Part shown: in pieces, positions 33,365-42,400 of the stretch
How the letters are laid out: each line of letters opens with the position of its first letter
Position numbering within the stretch: the stretch's first letter is position 1
Source: Sphingomonas aerolata
GTDB taxonomy: Bacteria; Pseudomonadota; Alphaproteobacteria; Sphingomonadales; Sphingomonadaceae
Length of the DNA stretch: 64,000 bases
Reading direction: 5' to 3'
Assembly: GCF_003046295.1 (NCBI RefSeq)
Contig: NZ_PZZN01000001.1
Coordinates: 62,001 to 126,000, forward strand
Translations under genes and position numbers: made by a program
Notes under the pieces: generated by a model
What the model was told of the DNA's origin: nothing
The model's input: only the letters and a program-made list of their open reading frames with translations
Databases searched by the model: none

Positions 33365-34519
33365 ATGGCCGGTACGATAACGATCCGCAAGGTCGAGACG
33401 AAGCGTGATCGCAAGGTCTTTGTCGACGTGCCCTTCGGCCTCTATCGCGACGATCCGCACTGGGTCCCGCCGCTCAAGACCGAGGCTCTGGGGCTGATCA
33501 CGCCCGAAAAGAATGGCTGGTTCAGCCATGCCAAGGCGCAACTGTTCCTCGCCGAGGAGAATGGCCGGGTCGTCGGTCGCATCTCGGCGCATATCGACAC
33601 GCTCGCGCTCACCATGCCCGCCGAACAGGGCTTTGGCCCCGGCGTCGGCCAATGGGGGCTGATGGAGGCGGAGAGCGAGCCGGTGTTCCAGGCTTTGCTC
33701 GCCGCCGCCGAGGATTGGCTGCGCGCACAGGGCATGGCGCGGATGCTCGGCCCGATCAGCATGTCGATCTGGGAGGAGCCCGGTCTCCTCGTCGAGGGCT
33801 ATGATCACGCGCCGACGATCATGATGGGGCATGCACGCCCCGAATATCGTGACTGGGTCGAGCGGTCGGGCCAGGTCCCGGTCAAGCGGCTGATGACCTA
33901 TGAGGTCGACGTCACGCGGCAATTCCCGCCGATCGTCCAGCGGATCATCAAGTCGGGCGAGAAGAATCCGCGGATCGTCATCCGCGAGGTCGACAAGTCG
34001 CGGTTCGAGGACGAGGCCGCGATCATCCTCGCCATCCTCAACGATGCCTGGTCGAGCAACTGGGGGTTCGTGCCCCTGACGCCCCCCGAGATCAAGGATG
34101 TCGGGGTGAAGCTCAAGCCGATCGTCTTCAACGACCTGATCCGGATCGCCGAAGTCGACGGCAAGCCCGTTGCGTTCATGATCACGCTGCCCGACCTGAA
34201 CGAGGCGATCAAGCCGCTGCGCGGGTCGCTCCTGCCGTTCGGCTGGGCCAAGCTGTTGCTATGGCTGCGCAAGCCAAAGGTGAAGACGGTCCGCGTCCCG
34301 CTGATGGGCGTCGTCCGGGAACTGCAGTCGTCGCGCATGGCAAGCCAGCTCGCCTTCATGATGATCGAATATATCCGGCGTTCCGCCTCGCAGGATTACG
34401 GCGCCACCCGCGCCGAGATCGGCTGGATCCTCGACGACAATCAGGGGATGCGCTCGATCGCCGAGACGATCGAGAGCCGCATGAACAAAGTCTATCAGGT
34501 CTACGAAAAGACGCTCTAG
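33365..34519 (+). CDS. GNAT-fold acyltransferase, candidate bacterial ceramide synthase
   Basis: This is a 384-residue protein with IRKVETKRDRKVFVDVPFGL at the N-terminus, two GNAT-like halves, and segments such as GRVVGRISAHID, MLGPISMSIWEEPGLLVEG and WILDDNQGMRSIAETIESRM. Such proteins are usually annotated as hypothetical or 'N-acetyltransferase'. The bacterial ceramide synthase described in Caulobacter, which N-acylates the long-chain base, belongs to this large-GNAT group and is encoded near spt. The same context (cerR-like, acp and spt 5-7 kb upstream on the same strand) makes that function likely here. The assignment is by context and recalled family likeness. Confidence 0.78.
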   Translation: MAGTITIRKVETKRDRKVFVDVPFGLYRDDPHWVPPLKTEALGLITPEKNGWFSHAKAQLFLAEENGRVVGRISAHIDTLALTMPAEQGFGPGVGQWGLMEAESEPVFQALLAAAEDWLRAQGMARMLGPISMSIWEEPGLLVEGYDHAPTIMMGHARPEYRDWVERSGQVPVKRLMTYEVDVTRQFPPIVQRIIKSGEKNPRIVIREVDKSRFEDEAAIILAILNDAWSSNWGFVPLTPPEIKDVGVKLKPIVFNDLIRIAEVDGKPVAFMITLPDLNEAIKPLRGSLLPFGWAKLLLWLRKPKVKTVRVPLMGVVRELQSSRMASQLAFMMIEYIRRSASQDYGATRAEIGWILDDNQGMRSIAETIESRMNKVYQVYEKTL

Positions 34520-34541
34520 CGGGCGTATGACCGGCCTGTGA

Positions 34542-34937
34542 TCAGCCGATCAGCCCGTCGCCCTGTGCCTCACGCGCGAGGATCCGGCCGATCGCGTCGA
34601 ACAGCGAATCCATCGCGACCGGCTTGAAGATCACATCGTCGGCGCCCGCGGAAAGACAGCGCTGGCGGAGGTCGGGGGCGACGTCCGCGGTCACGACGAT
34701 GATCGGGACCATGCCCTTGGCGTCGGACCGCGCGCGAATGTGACGGATCGCGGTGATCCCGTCCATGCCAGGCATGCGCAGGTCGACCAGCACCATCTCG
34801 AAATCCTGCTCGTCGAGGATTTCGAGGCCACGCTCGGCGCTTTCCGCCTCGACCATCGTCGCGCCGGCCACGTCGAGCATGTCGCCCACCACGCGGCGGT
34901 TCATCCGATCGTCCTCGATGAACAAGATGTTCAACAT
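34542..34937 (-). CDS. single-domain response regulator
   Basis: This is a 131-residue receiver without an output domain. The acidic pair is in FIEDDRMNRR (D9, D10), the phospho-acceptor is D52 in LVDLRMPGMDG, and the switch threonine T83 (VVTAD) and lysine K105 (FKPV) are all present, so it should be phosphorylatable. It is followed upstream on the same strand (62-bp gap) by a TPR-sensor kinase whose own receiver is degenerate. It converges with the ceramide-synthase-like gene (22 bp). Confidence 0.92.
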   Translation of the reverse strand: MLNILFIEDDRMNRRVVGDMLDVAGATMVEAESAERGLEILDEQDFEMVLVDLRMPGMDGITAIRHIRARSDAKGMVPIIVVTADVAPDLRQRCLSAGADDVIFKPVAMDSLFDAIGRILAREAQGDGLIG

Positions 34938-34998
34938 ATCCTCCGTGACGGTTCGACCGGGAGAGGCGCGCTGTCCGTCATTGCTAGGCGTTTACGCA

Positions 34999-37473
34999 TC
35001 AAGCCGCCCGCGAGACAAGATCGGGAATTGCGTTGTTTTTAACTACCGGCGACGCGAAGATCGCTTCGACCAGATCCGCACCCGATACCGGCTTCGCAAC
35101 GATGCGTGTAATGGCAGGCGTGAGCAGTGTCGGATCGTCGAGCCGATCGGCGGGCCACAACAGCGTCGTCGCGGCATCACCTGCCGCTTGTGTCAGCTGC
35201 TCCAGCGCCCGCCCCGGATCGCCACCGGCGCGCAACGTCGCATCGTCGATCACGATGTTCGCGACGACCGTCTGCGCCAGCAGCGTGACAGCGTCGTCGA
35301 TCGAGGCGGCGGTCAGGACGATGTCGCAATGCGGCGTCACCAGCGTCCGGAACATGCTGCGCATGATCGGATTGCGGTCGATGATCAGCGTCGCCGCGCC
35401 GGTTCCCTGATCGGCCCCCAGGTCGCCGAGTGCGATCGCCTCCGCATGGACCAGCGGCAGGCTGAGCGTGAACGTGGCGCCCTGCCCTTCGCGGCTGGTG
35501 ACCGTGACGTCGCCGTTCATCGCGCGCGCGAGGTTGCGACAGATCGACAGGCCGAGCCCGGTGCCGCCGAACTGCCGCGTCGTTCCGGCATCTGCCTGCC
35601 GGAAGGATTCGAAGATCTCGTCGAGCTTGTTCGCCGGAATGCCGATGCCCGAATCGGATACGTCGAGCCACAGCCGGTCTTCGCCGGTCCGCAACGCTAC
35701 CGTCACCGCGCCCACGCGAGTGAATTTCAGCGCGTTCGACAACAGGTTGAACACGATCTGCCGCACCCGCGCGGCGTCGCCCATGATCCGGGCGGGGCAG
35801 TCGGCCATGTCGAGCGTGAACGACAGCCCCTTCGACCGGGCCTGCTCCTCCCACATTTGCGCAGCATCGGTCACCGTGGCGCACAGATCGAACGGCGCGA
35901 ACTCGATCGTCAGGTTGCCGGTTTCCATCTTGGCGATGTCGAGAATGTCGTCGACCAGCGCGCGCATCGTCGCCCCCGCGCCGCGCACGATGCCGAGGCG
36001 ATCGCGCAGGTCGGGCGTGAGGCGCGAGTCGGCGAGCATGACCTCGGTCATGCCCAAGATCCCGTTCAGCGGCGTGCGGATCTCGTGACTGGTCGTGGCC
36101 AGGAACTCGGTCTTCGCCGCAAGCGCCTTGCCGAGCGCCGCGTTGGTGATCGCGAGGTCGTCATTCGCGGCGCGCACCTTGTCGCGACTGCGGCGAATCG
36201 TCACCAGCCCCAGCGCGAGCAGGCCGATGATGATTGAAACCGCCGCGATCGCGCCGATGAACATCAGCCGCTGCGTCTTTGCCCGGTCCTTCTCGTACCG
36301 CACGCTGCGCTCGAGCTCATCGGCGCGCAGTTTGGAAATTTTGAGTTCCTGGTTCGCAAAGTCGAATCGCGCCGCCAGCAAGGCCGTGCTCATATTCGTG
36401 GCGAGTGTGGTCGCCTGATCATCCAGACGCTTCTGCGCCTCGAGATGGACGAGCGCGTCGAGGGGCCGGTCGAGGGCCTTATAGATCGCATAGGCAACCT
36501 GATGCCCCTCCCGATACGACAGGTTGGTCTTCGTCAGATCGACGCCCGCAAAACGCTGCGTGATGAGCGCGAGCGCGCGCGGCAAATTCCCCTGTTGGAG
36601 GGCGACTTCGGCGGCGATCGGCAGCAGCTGAACCCGCCAGACTGCGGCCTCCGACTGCATGGCAAGGCGCTGGCTGGCAGCGATCGCCTTTGCCGCGGCT
36701 GCGGTCTTGCCCGCCTTTAGCAATACATGCGCGATATTCCCCTGGATGCGGGACTGCAGCAGCGGGCTCTTCATCTGCTCGGCGAGCGCCAGTGCCTTGC
36801 GATACTGTGCGACAGACTGGTCGTAACGGCCAAGATCCTGATAGCAGGAGCCCCGGTTATTGTAGATCGCCACGAGCAGGCCCGGGTCGCCATGGTAGAC
36901 GTCGAGCGCCTGGCTGAGATATTTGAGGGCGGACTCGCTGTCATTGCCATCGCCGTACAGCGTGGCGATCAGCATGAGCGCCTTGGCACGGTTGCGCATG
37001 TCCCCAAGCGTGCGGAAGATATTGTGCGCGGCCTGATAGTCCGCCAGCGCCGACGCCAACTCCGCGCGAGTCGCATGAACGCCCCCGCGGGATAGAAGGA
37101 TCTCGGCATTCAGCGCCGAACCAGGATCCAGCCTAACCACCGTTGCCAGAGCGTTGTGGATCAGCACGGCGGCGCGATCGTCGCGATCGATCCGCAGCGC
37201 CGCTTCCCCCTGCAGCCAGCGCGCGGTCGCGACGGCCAGCTGCCGCCTTTCGGGATCCGCTATCGCGGCGGCGGCCTGTTCGGCGGTCGATGCCCTGCGG
37301 ATGGCCTCGCCTGGATCGGTCTGCACCAGCGACTTGGCATTCCCGATGGCGATATCGAACCGGACCTGCGGCAGCGGCTCTGCCCCGGCTGCCGCGGGCA
37401 CTGCGCTGACGGCGAGAAGGATCGCCGGCAGCCCATGCCAAAGGCTTAGCCGCCGCCGACCCAGCTGATTCAC
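34999..37473 (-). CDS. TPR-sensor histidine kinase with degenerate receiver
   Basis: This is an 824-residue protein. After a signal peptide (cleavage near AGA) there is a periplasmic alpha-helical solenoid of TPR-like repeats (about 60-360: LNAEILLSRGGVHATRAELA, IYNNRGSCYQDLGRYDQSVA and similar), then a membrane helix (MFIGAIAAVSIIIGLLALGL). The kinase core has H463 in TSHEIRTPLNGILGM, NLLSNALKFT, DSGIGIP and GGTGLGLSI. The C-terminal 120 residues fold like a receiver but have only LIIDRN instead of the acidic pair and lack the usual Thr, so it is probably inactive. The neighbouring stand-alone receiver may take over. Downstream is EAL signalling. Confidence 0.9.
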   Translation of the reverse strand: MNQLGRRRLSLWHGLPAILLAVSAVPAAAGAEPLPQVRFDIAIGNAKSLVQTDPGEAIRRASTAEQAAAAIADPERRQLAVATARWLQGEAALRIDRDDRAAVLIHNALATVVRLDPGSALNAEILLSRGGVHATRAELASALADYQAAHNIFRTLGDMRNRAKALMLIATLYGDGNDSESALKYLSQALDVYHGDPGLLVAIYNNRGSCYQDLGRYDQSVAQYRKALALAEQMKSPLLQSRIQGNIAHVLLKAGKTAAAAKAIAASQRLAMQSEAAVWRVQLLPIAAEVALQQGNLPRALALITQRFAGVDLTKTNLSYREGHQVAYAIYKALDRPLDALVHLEAQKRLDDQATTLATNMSTALLAARFDFANQELKISKLRADELERSVRYEKDRAKTQRLMFIGAIAAVSIIIGLLALGLVTIRRSRDKVRAANDDLAITNAALGKALAAKTEFLATTSHEIRTPLNGILGMTEVMLADSRLTPDLRDRLGIVRGAGATMRALVDDILDIAKMETGNLTIEFAPFDLCATVTDAAQMWEEQARSKGLSFTLDMADCPARIMGDAARVRQIVFNLLSNALKFTRVGAVTVALRTGEDRLWLDVSDSGIGIPANKLDEIFESFRQADAGTTRQFGGTGLGLSICRNLARAMNGDVTVTSREGQGATFTLSLPLVHAEAIALGDLGADQGTGAATLIIDRNPIMRSMFRTLVTPHCDIVLTAASIDDAVTLLAQTVVANIVIDDATLRAGGDPGRALEQLTQAAGDAATTLLWPADRLDDPTLLTPAITRIVAKPVSGADLVEAIFASPVVKNNAIPDLVSRAA

Positions 37474-38763
37474 TCAGCCAGTCTTCCGGACAGCCGCGAT
37501 CCGCGTGAGCGGTGACCGCACGTCGCGGGCGATTGCCAGATGACGCTCTTCCGCGAGGAACGGCAGCAGAGCGTCGATACCGATCGGGCGACTCACCAGA
37601 AATCCCTGAATCATGTCGCACCCCATGACCGACAATAGCGCCATCGCCGAGGGCGTTTCGACCCCTTCTGCGACGACTTCCATTTCGAGCGCGTGCGCGA
37701 GGTCGATCGTCGACCGGACGATCAGCGGATCGCGGTTCGAACTGGTGAGTTGCGTGACGAAGAGCTTGTCGATCTTGAGCTCGCTGGCGGGAAGCTGCTT
37801 GAGATAGGCGAGCGACGACAGGCCGGCACCATAATCGTCGATCGCGATCACGATGCCGATATCCGCGAAGATCTGCAAATTCCGGATCGCGCTTTCCGGA
37901 TCGCGAATCACCGACGTCTCGGTGATCTCGAAGCCCAGACGCGCGCCGCTCGACGTGATCATCTCGCACGCCTGCCGCACGAATCGCGCATCGGCGAGCA
38001 GGACGCCGGCGATATTGATGAAGATCGGCAGTTCATGACCATGCGCCGCCAGGATCCGCTGGTCGCCGATCACCTGCTCGATCGTCCACAGCGTGAGCGC
38101 AACGATGTCGCGGCTCTCCTCCGCGATCGGGATGAAGTCGCTCGGCAACACGAGGCCGCGCTGCGGATGGCGCCAGCGGACCAGCGCCTCGACACTGACG
38201 ATCTCCTGCCGACGCAGATGGACCTTGGGTTGATATTGGAGGAAAAGCTGGTCGCCGCCGATCGCCTTGTGCAGCTCGCGCGCCAGCATCAGCCGGTCGA
38301 GCGACGCGCTGGCCGCCGATACGTCGCGCGCGATCGGTCCGCGCTCGACCCGGGCATCGGCAAGCGCGAGCTCGGCTTCCTCGATCAGGCGGACCTCGTC
38401 GTGCTGCGGTGCGCGGACCGATGCGCCGCCCAGCGTCAGGTCGACGTGATAAAGTTCGCCGTCGATGTCGAACGGCGTGGTGAAGGCATGTGCGATCAGC
38501 TCGAGCGCGAGGTCGAGCTCGTCCTGCTGATCCGCCAGAAGCGCGATGTCGATCAGATCACGCGCGGCGATCTCGGTACGCGATTGCGGCAGAACCGCCG
38601 CGATCCTCAGCGCGATATCACCGACCAGCGTGTCCGCGCGCGCGCGTCCGACATGGCGGCGAAGCATTGCGAAATTCGCGACCTCGGCGAGGATGACGAA
38701 CTGCCAGCCATGAAAGGCCACGGGCAGGCACGACATAGTCGCGGGATCCGACACGTCAGTCAT
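37474..38763 (-). CDS. EAL-domain cyclic-di-GMP phosphodiesterase
   Basis: This 429-residue protein from the ATG at 38763 (GAGG 7 bases upstream) has an N-terminal degenerate GGDEF-like domain (about 20-145) without GGDEF. The EAL domain follows: EALVRWRHP (EAL at 192-194), INIAG, FEITETSV, IDDYGAGLSSLAYL (DDYG 309-312), ELKIDK and VAEGVET. The residues needed for metal binding and catalysis are all there, so hydrolysis of c-di-GMP is expected. It ends next to the TPR-kinase start, so the order EAL-kinase-receiver suggests one signalling operon. The CtrA-type site at 38939 lies in its upstream region. Confidence 0.93.
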   Translation of the reverse strand: MTDVSDPATMSCLPVAFHGWQFVILAEVANFAMLRRHVGRARADTLVGDIALRIAAVLPQSRTEIAARDLIDIALLADQQDELDLALELIAHAFTTPFDIDGELYHVDLTLGGASVRAPQHDEVRLIEEAELALADARVERGPIARDVSAASASLDRLMLARELHKAIGGDQLFLQYQPKVHLRRQEIVSVEALVRWRHPQRGLVLPSDFIPIAEESRDIVALTLWTIEQVIGDQRILAAHGHELPIFINIAGVLLADARFVRQACEMITSSGARLGFEITETSVIRDPESAIRNLQIFADIGIVIAIDDYGAGLSSLAYLKQLPASELKIDKLFVTQLTSSNRDPLIVRSTIDLAHALEMEVVAEGVETPSAMALLSVMGCDMIQGFLVSRPIGIDALLPFLAEERHLAIARDVRSPLTRIAAVRKTG

Positions 38764-38938
38764 GCGATAGCCTCGCAGACGCATAACCGCCGCGATGCGA
38801 GTCGCACGTGCAGCCGAAAGGAATATGCGAGAGGTCGATCATCCCTAAACGCTAGCTGCCGATACTGAAGATAGCGTTAAGCCTCCCATGCTGGCACGTA
38901 AACGTGGTTAACGATTAATAAACCATGTTGAATTCAAG

Positions 38939-38954
38939 TTAACGCCCGGTTAAC
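38939..38954. promoter_or_regulatory. perfect CtrA-type box TTAA-N7-TTAAC
   Basis: TTAA (38939-38942), seven bases CGCCCGG, then TTAAC (38950-38954), is the full consensus of the alphaproteobacterial cell-cycle regulator CtrA. Another TTAAC and a TTAA lie at about 38909-38920, and one TTAA is at 38877. The site is 42 bp upstream of the small ORF at 38996 and 175 bp upstream of the divergent EAL gene, so it could control either. Function is inferred from the match alone. Confidence 0.55.
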
Positions 38955-38978
38955 TTCCCCTTGCGTCCTAACGGGCGT
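38942..38978 (+). other. stem-loop before the 17-codon ORF
   Basis: ACGCCCG-G-TTA (38942-38952) pairs with TAACGGGCGT (38969-38978): ten base pairs with one bulged G and a 16-nt loop. It overlaps the CtrA-type box and ends 18 bases before the GTG of the small ORF, so it could be part of a 5' leader or simply the symmetry of a protein-binding site. Confidence 0.45.
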
Positions 38979-38995
38979 GAACAAGGGAGAAAAAA

Positions 38996-39049
38996 GTGCT
39001 GAAGCTCATTCTTTCGCTCATCTACGGCGACCACATGCGCCCCTGGTAA
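38996..39049 (+). CDS. 17-codon small ORF (leader peptide or microprotein candidate)
   Basis: GTG at 38996 follows a good ribosome-binding sequence (AAGGGAGAAAAA, 38983-38994). The ORF reads MLKLILSLIYGDHMRPW and stops at TAA 39047-39049: a hydrophobic helix followed by a polar, Trp-terminated tail. It stands alone between a CtrA-type box/stem-loop and a downstream structured inverted repeat (39059-39117). No known leader peptide comes to mind. It may be a regulatory leader, a membrane microprotein or chance; the strong Shine-Dalgarno signal favours translation. Confidence 0.45.
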   Translation: MLKLILSLIYGDHMRPW

Positions 39050-39443
39050 ACAGGTGCCGGCCCGGCGTTTTTGGAAAAACCCGCGTATCGCGGGCAAGCT
39101 TCCATTGGCGCCGGGCCACTTTGAATGCCATTCAACTATAGTGTTTTAAGACCCGTTATGGCCTGAAGCCGACGGGTAGACGCCGACGGGCCAACCCCAT
39201 GGCCGTCTGGATATGTGACCGGTCGCTACCGCTGCAGCGCGCGCATGACGCCGCCCGGCTTCACCATACAGACAAGATGGGCAGCGCATCAGCGCCAGGG
39301 CGCAGGCCGAAGCAGCCTGCCTTCAAAACCAGCAACACAGTATAGGGATCGGCGTAGCGCGCCCGCGTCCGCAATCGGGCAGACCTGTGTCTGGCTGCGA
39401 GGATCGCGCGGCGAGCTTTACGCGCCGCGTCTCGCGTCTGGGA
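39050..39443. other. 394-bp stretch without recognisable protein gene; structured segment at 39059-39117
   Basis: The first part folds well: GGCCCGGCG (39059-39067) pairs with CGCCGGGCC (39109-39117), enclosing a GTTTTTGG single strand and an inner hairpin CCCGCG-TAT-CGCGGG (39080-39094). This is a candidate structured RNA or attenuator after the 17-codon ORF. From 39120 to 39443 I see only short, Arg-rich readings and nothing gene-like. Segment 39121-39160 is AT-rich (AACTATAGTGTTTTAAG) and could hold a promoter. Confidence 0.45.
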
Positions 39444-39479
39444 AGATCCCGTGGCGGGCGCGATCCGCGCCGCCACGGG
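39444..39479 (-). terminator. strong hairpin after tamB
   Basis: ATCCCGTGGCGG (39444-39455) and CCGCCACGGGAT (39468-39479) pair perfectly over 12 bp, with further GCGC pairing inside. It begins 10 bp beyond the tamB stop on the minus strand. There is no T-run, so it may be a rho-assisted terminator or a 3' stabilising structure. Confidence 0.65.
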
Positions 39480-39488
39480 ATGAGGCGA

Positions 39489-42400
39489 TCAATAGTCCTT
39501 GGAGTATTTCACGCTGGCGTTGGTCCCGCCCTGCGCGCCGGCCGACGAGAGCAGGCTGAGCGCCTTGGTCAGGGCAATCTCGAGCTGGGTCGAGGTGAAG
39601 CCCTTCGCGTCGGTGACGATCTCCACATAGATGTTGTCGGTCAGGTACTTGCCTGCCGCAAGGCTGGTGCCACGCCCGCTGGCCTCGTCCGCGCCAAGGA
39701 CGCGCAGACGATCGAAGCCGGTCGCCGAACGCAGCTTGCCGAGCGGATTCAGACCGCCACCCGACCCGCGCAGCGAATTGAGCGCAGACGCCAGCTGGAT
39801 CGCCTCGGTCGCCGAGAGATTCTCGGGGTTGGTCCCGAACAACAGCCGGCTCAGCACCTCGTCCTGCGGCAGCGCCGGGGTCGAGGTGAAGGCGATCTGC
39901 GGCCGCTGGCCAGTGCCCGTGACGTTGATCACGACGGTGATGTTGTTCGTGGTCGTCGTCGCCTGGATGTTGATGTCCGGATCGGTCAGCGCCCCACCAC
40001 GGAAGCGGATCGTGCCGCGATTGACCTCGAACCGCTTGCCCGCGAACGAATAGGTCCCGCGGACGATGTCGAGCCCACCGGTGACGACCGGCGCGGTCGA
40101 CGTGCCGGTGATCCGCATGTCCATCTCCCATTCCGATTCGAGACCCATGCCGGACACGAACAGCTGGTTTGGCGCCCGCACCCGGAGGTCGAGCTTGATC
40201 AGGCTCGGCGGCGCGGGCCGCGCGGGACGATCGGTCGGCAGCGCCGGCCGTATCTCGCTCTTGCGGCGGATACCGGTCAGCTCGGCAACCTCCGCCTGAC
40301 CCTGGCGGATGATCTCGTAACGCGCCTCCGGGATCTGCAGGTCACCCTTGAGCAGTCCGCCATCGCGGCCATAGGTGAACCGCACCGACCCGGTCGTCGT
40401 CGCACTGAGCGCGTCGCTCTTGGCGAGCTGTGCATTGTCGAGCGTCGCGCGCAGATCGATCGGGAAGCCGCTGTCCGCGGCAAGCCCGACACTGCCCTGG
40501 GCCTGGACGCTGCCATTGCCGGCACGGGCCCGCAGCTGCGTCAGTTCAAGCCGGTCGTTGTTGAACCGCGCGTTGATCGCCATCTGCGACAGCCGCGTGC
40601 CGTAGACCTCATTGTCATAGGTCAGCGAATCGGCCCGTACGATGCCGTTCAGACGCGGGGCCTGGACACGCCCGGAGAAGTCCGCCGCGATCGCGATCGG
40701 CCCGGACAGCTGCTGGTTGGGCAGCGCGGCCAGGCTGAACAGCACTGCCGATGGCCCGTTATACCGGATGCCACCCGACAGCGGTGCCGCCATCAGTCGT
40801 TCCGACCAGGACGCGCCAGCGCCCAGCGGCCGGAGATTGGCGACCATGCGCCCCACCACCGTCGGCCCGCGCCGGACCAGCGCGCGGCCGGTCCCGCCAT
40901 CGGCATTGAGCGTGCCGGCGAAGACGATGTCGACCGCATCGGACACCGCCGCGATTCCCGTGCGGGTGAAGTTGCTCACCGTCGCACGGACGTTCGCCGT
41001 CGGCACCGCGGTGCTGTTGGCCTGGGCGAAGTCGAGGCTGCCCGTTGCGGTGCCGCCGATCCCGAGGTTCGGCATCAGCGCGCTCAGCACCGACAGGTCG
41101 AGCTTGTCGAGCCGCGCCTGTGCGTTCAACCCGCGGCCATAGCTGCCGGCAAGACGCGCTGCGCCGGCCGCGGTCCCCTGACCGAAGTCGATCCGGGTCG
41201 GCGAAAGACGATAGACGCCCTGCGTCGCCTGGATCCGCGCGGGATTGGCGGTGCGGAAGTCGATCCCGTTCGCCTGCCCCTTCAGCGCAACGAGATAGTT
41301 CTCGGGGCTCAGCTTCGCATTCATCGCGAGGCGGAATGGTACGCCGCTCGACCCCGTCGCCAGTGCCTGGGCGGTGCCCTTGCCACCGACGTAATTCACC
41401 TTTGCGCGCGCGGCGGACAACACGACCTCGCCGTAGCGCATGTCGGCGATCTGGACGTCGGCGATCACTTCGGGCGCCTTGGGGTACAGCACCGCGCTGG
41501 CATCGACGATCGCGCGGCCGATCGTGAAATCGACCATGCCCGGAATCTTCGCGCCATAGGCCCGCGCAGCGACATCGGCGCGCTGATACCCGCCCTGGTT
41601 GGCGAGACGGACATTGCCCGTCAGCCCCTGCCCCGCGAACTGCAGCGCACCGGCGAACGGCCCCGCCGCACTCTGCACGATCCGGCCGCGTGCAACGATG
41701 CCCGCGAAGACCGCACGGCGCACGTCGACCGCAAGCTGGGTGCCCGGCGTGACCAGCACATCGGCGGTGAAGGGGCCGTAATCGGTGCCGCCGCTCGCGA
41801 CGACGGCATAGGCGCCGTTACGCCCGACCACCCGCGCCTGGAGATTGACCAGCCCGACGCCGACGCCCGGCCGCGGTGCGCGCAGGACGACTACCGGCGC
41901 GGTCGCACTGCCCGTGACCCGCGCCGAGAGCGGCCCGTAAACGGTCGAATAGGCATCCGCGTTGACGAGCACCGCACCGGTCGCCGGATCAAACCGCCCC
42001 TCGCCGCGCGTCACGCGGAACTGCGGCGCGTTCATGCGGAGGTTGCGGAAGGTCACGATCCCCTCGGGGCTGTACCCGATGTCCGACCGGACGATCGCGT
42101 TGCCGCCGAGGAAGCTGCGCGCGCCTTCGTTGAAGATCTGTGCGGTCTTCGCGACGACGCGGCCGGTGATGCCGAACCCGCCATTGGGGCCCGGCACCAG
42201 CTTTGCATCAGTCGTTAGGTTGACGATGCCGATGCCGTCGACGCGGTAATTGTTGACCCGCCCCTTGAGCGCGCCGGTATAGCGTCCGGTCGCCATGTTG
42301 GCGACGACGACCGCGGTCGCATCAATCTTGTCCGAACGAATCTTGAGGTTGTCCGACAGGACGTTGACGCCGGAGATTGCGAAGTCCCCGTCGATCGCGA

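Noticed and set aside
39387..42218. 943-codon frame on the plus strand opposite tamB
   Set aside because: Arg/His/Asp-rich, no domain, and completely antisense to the TamB C-terminal domain.
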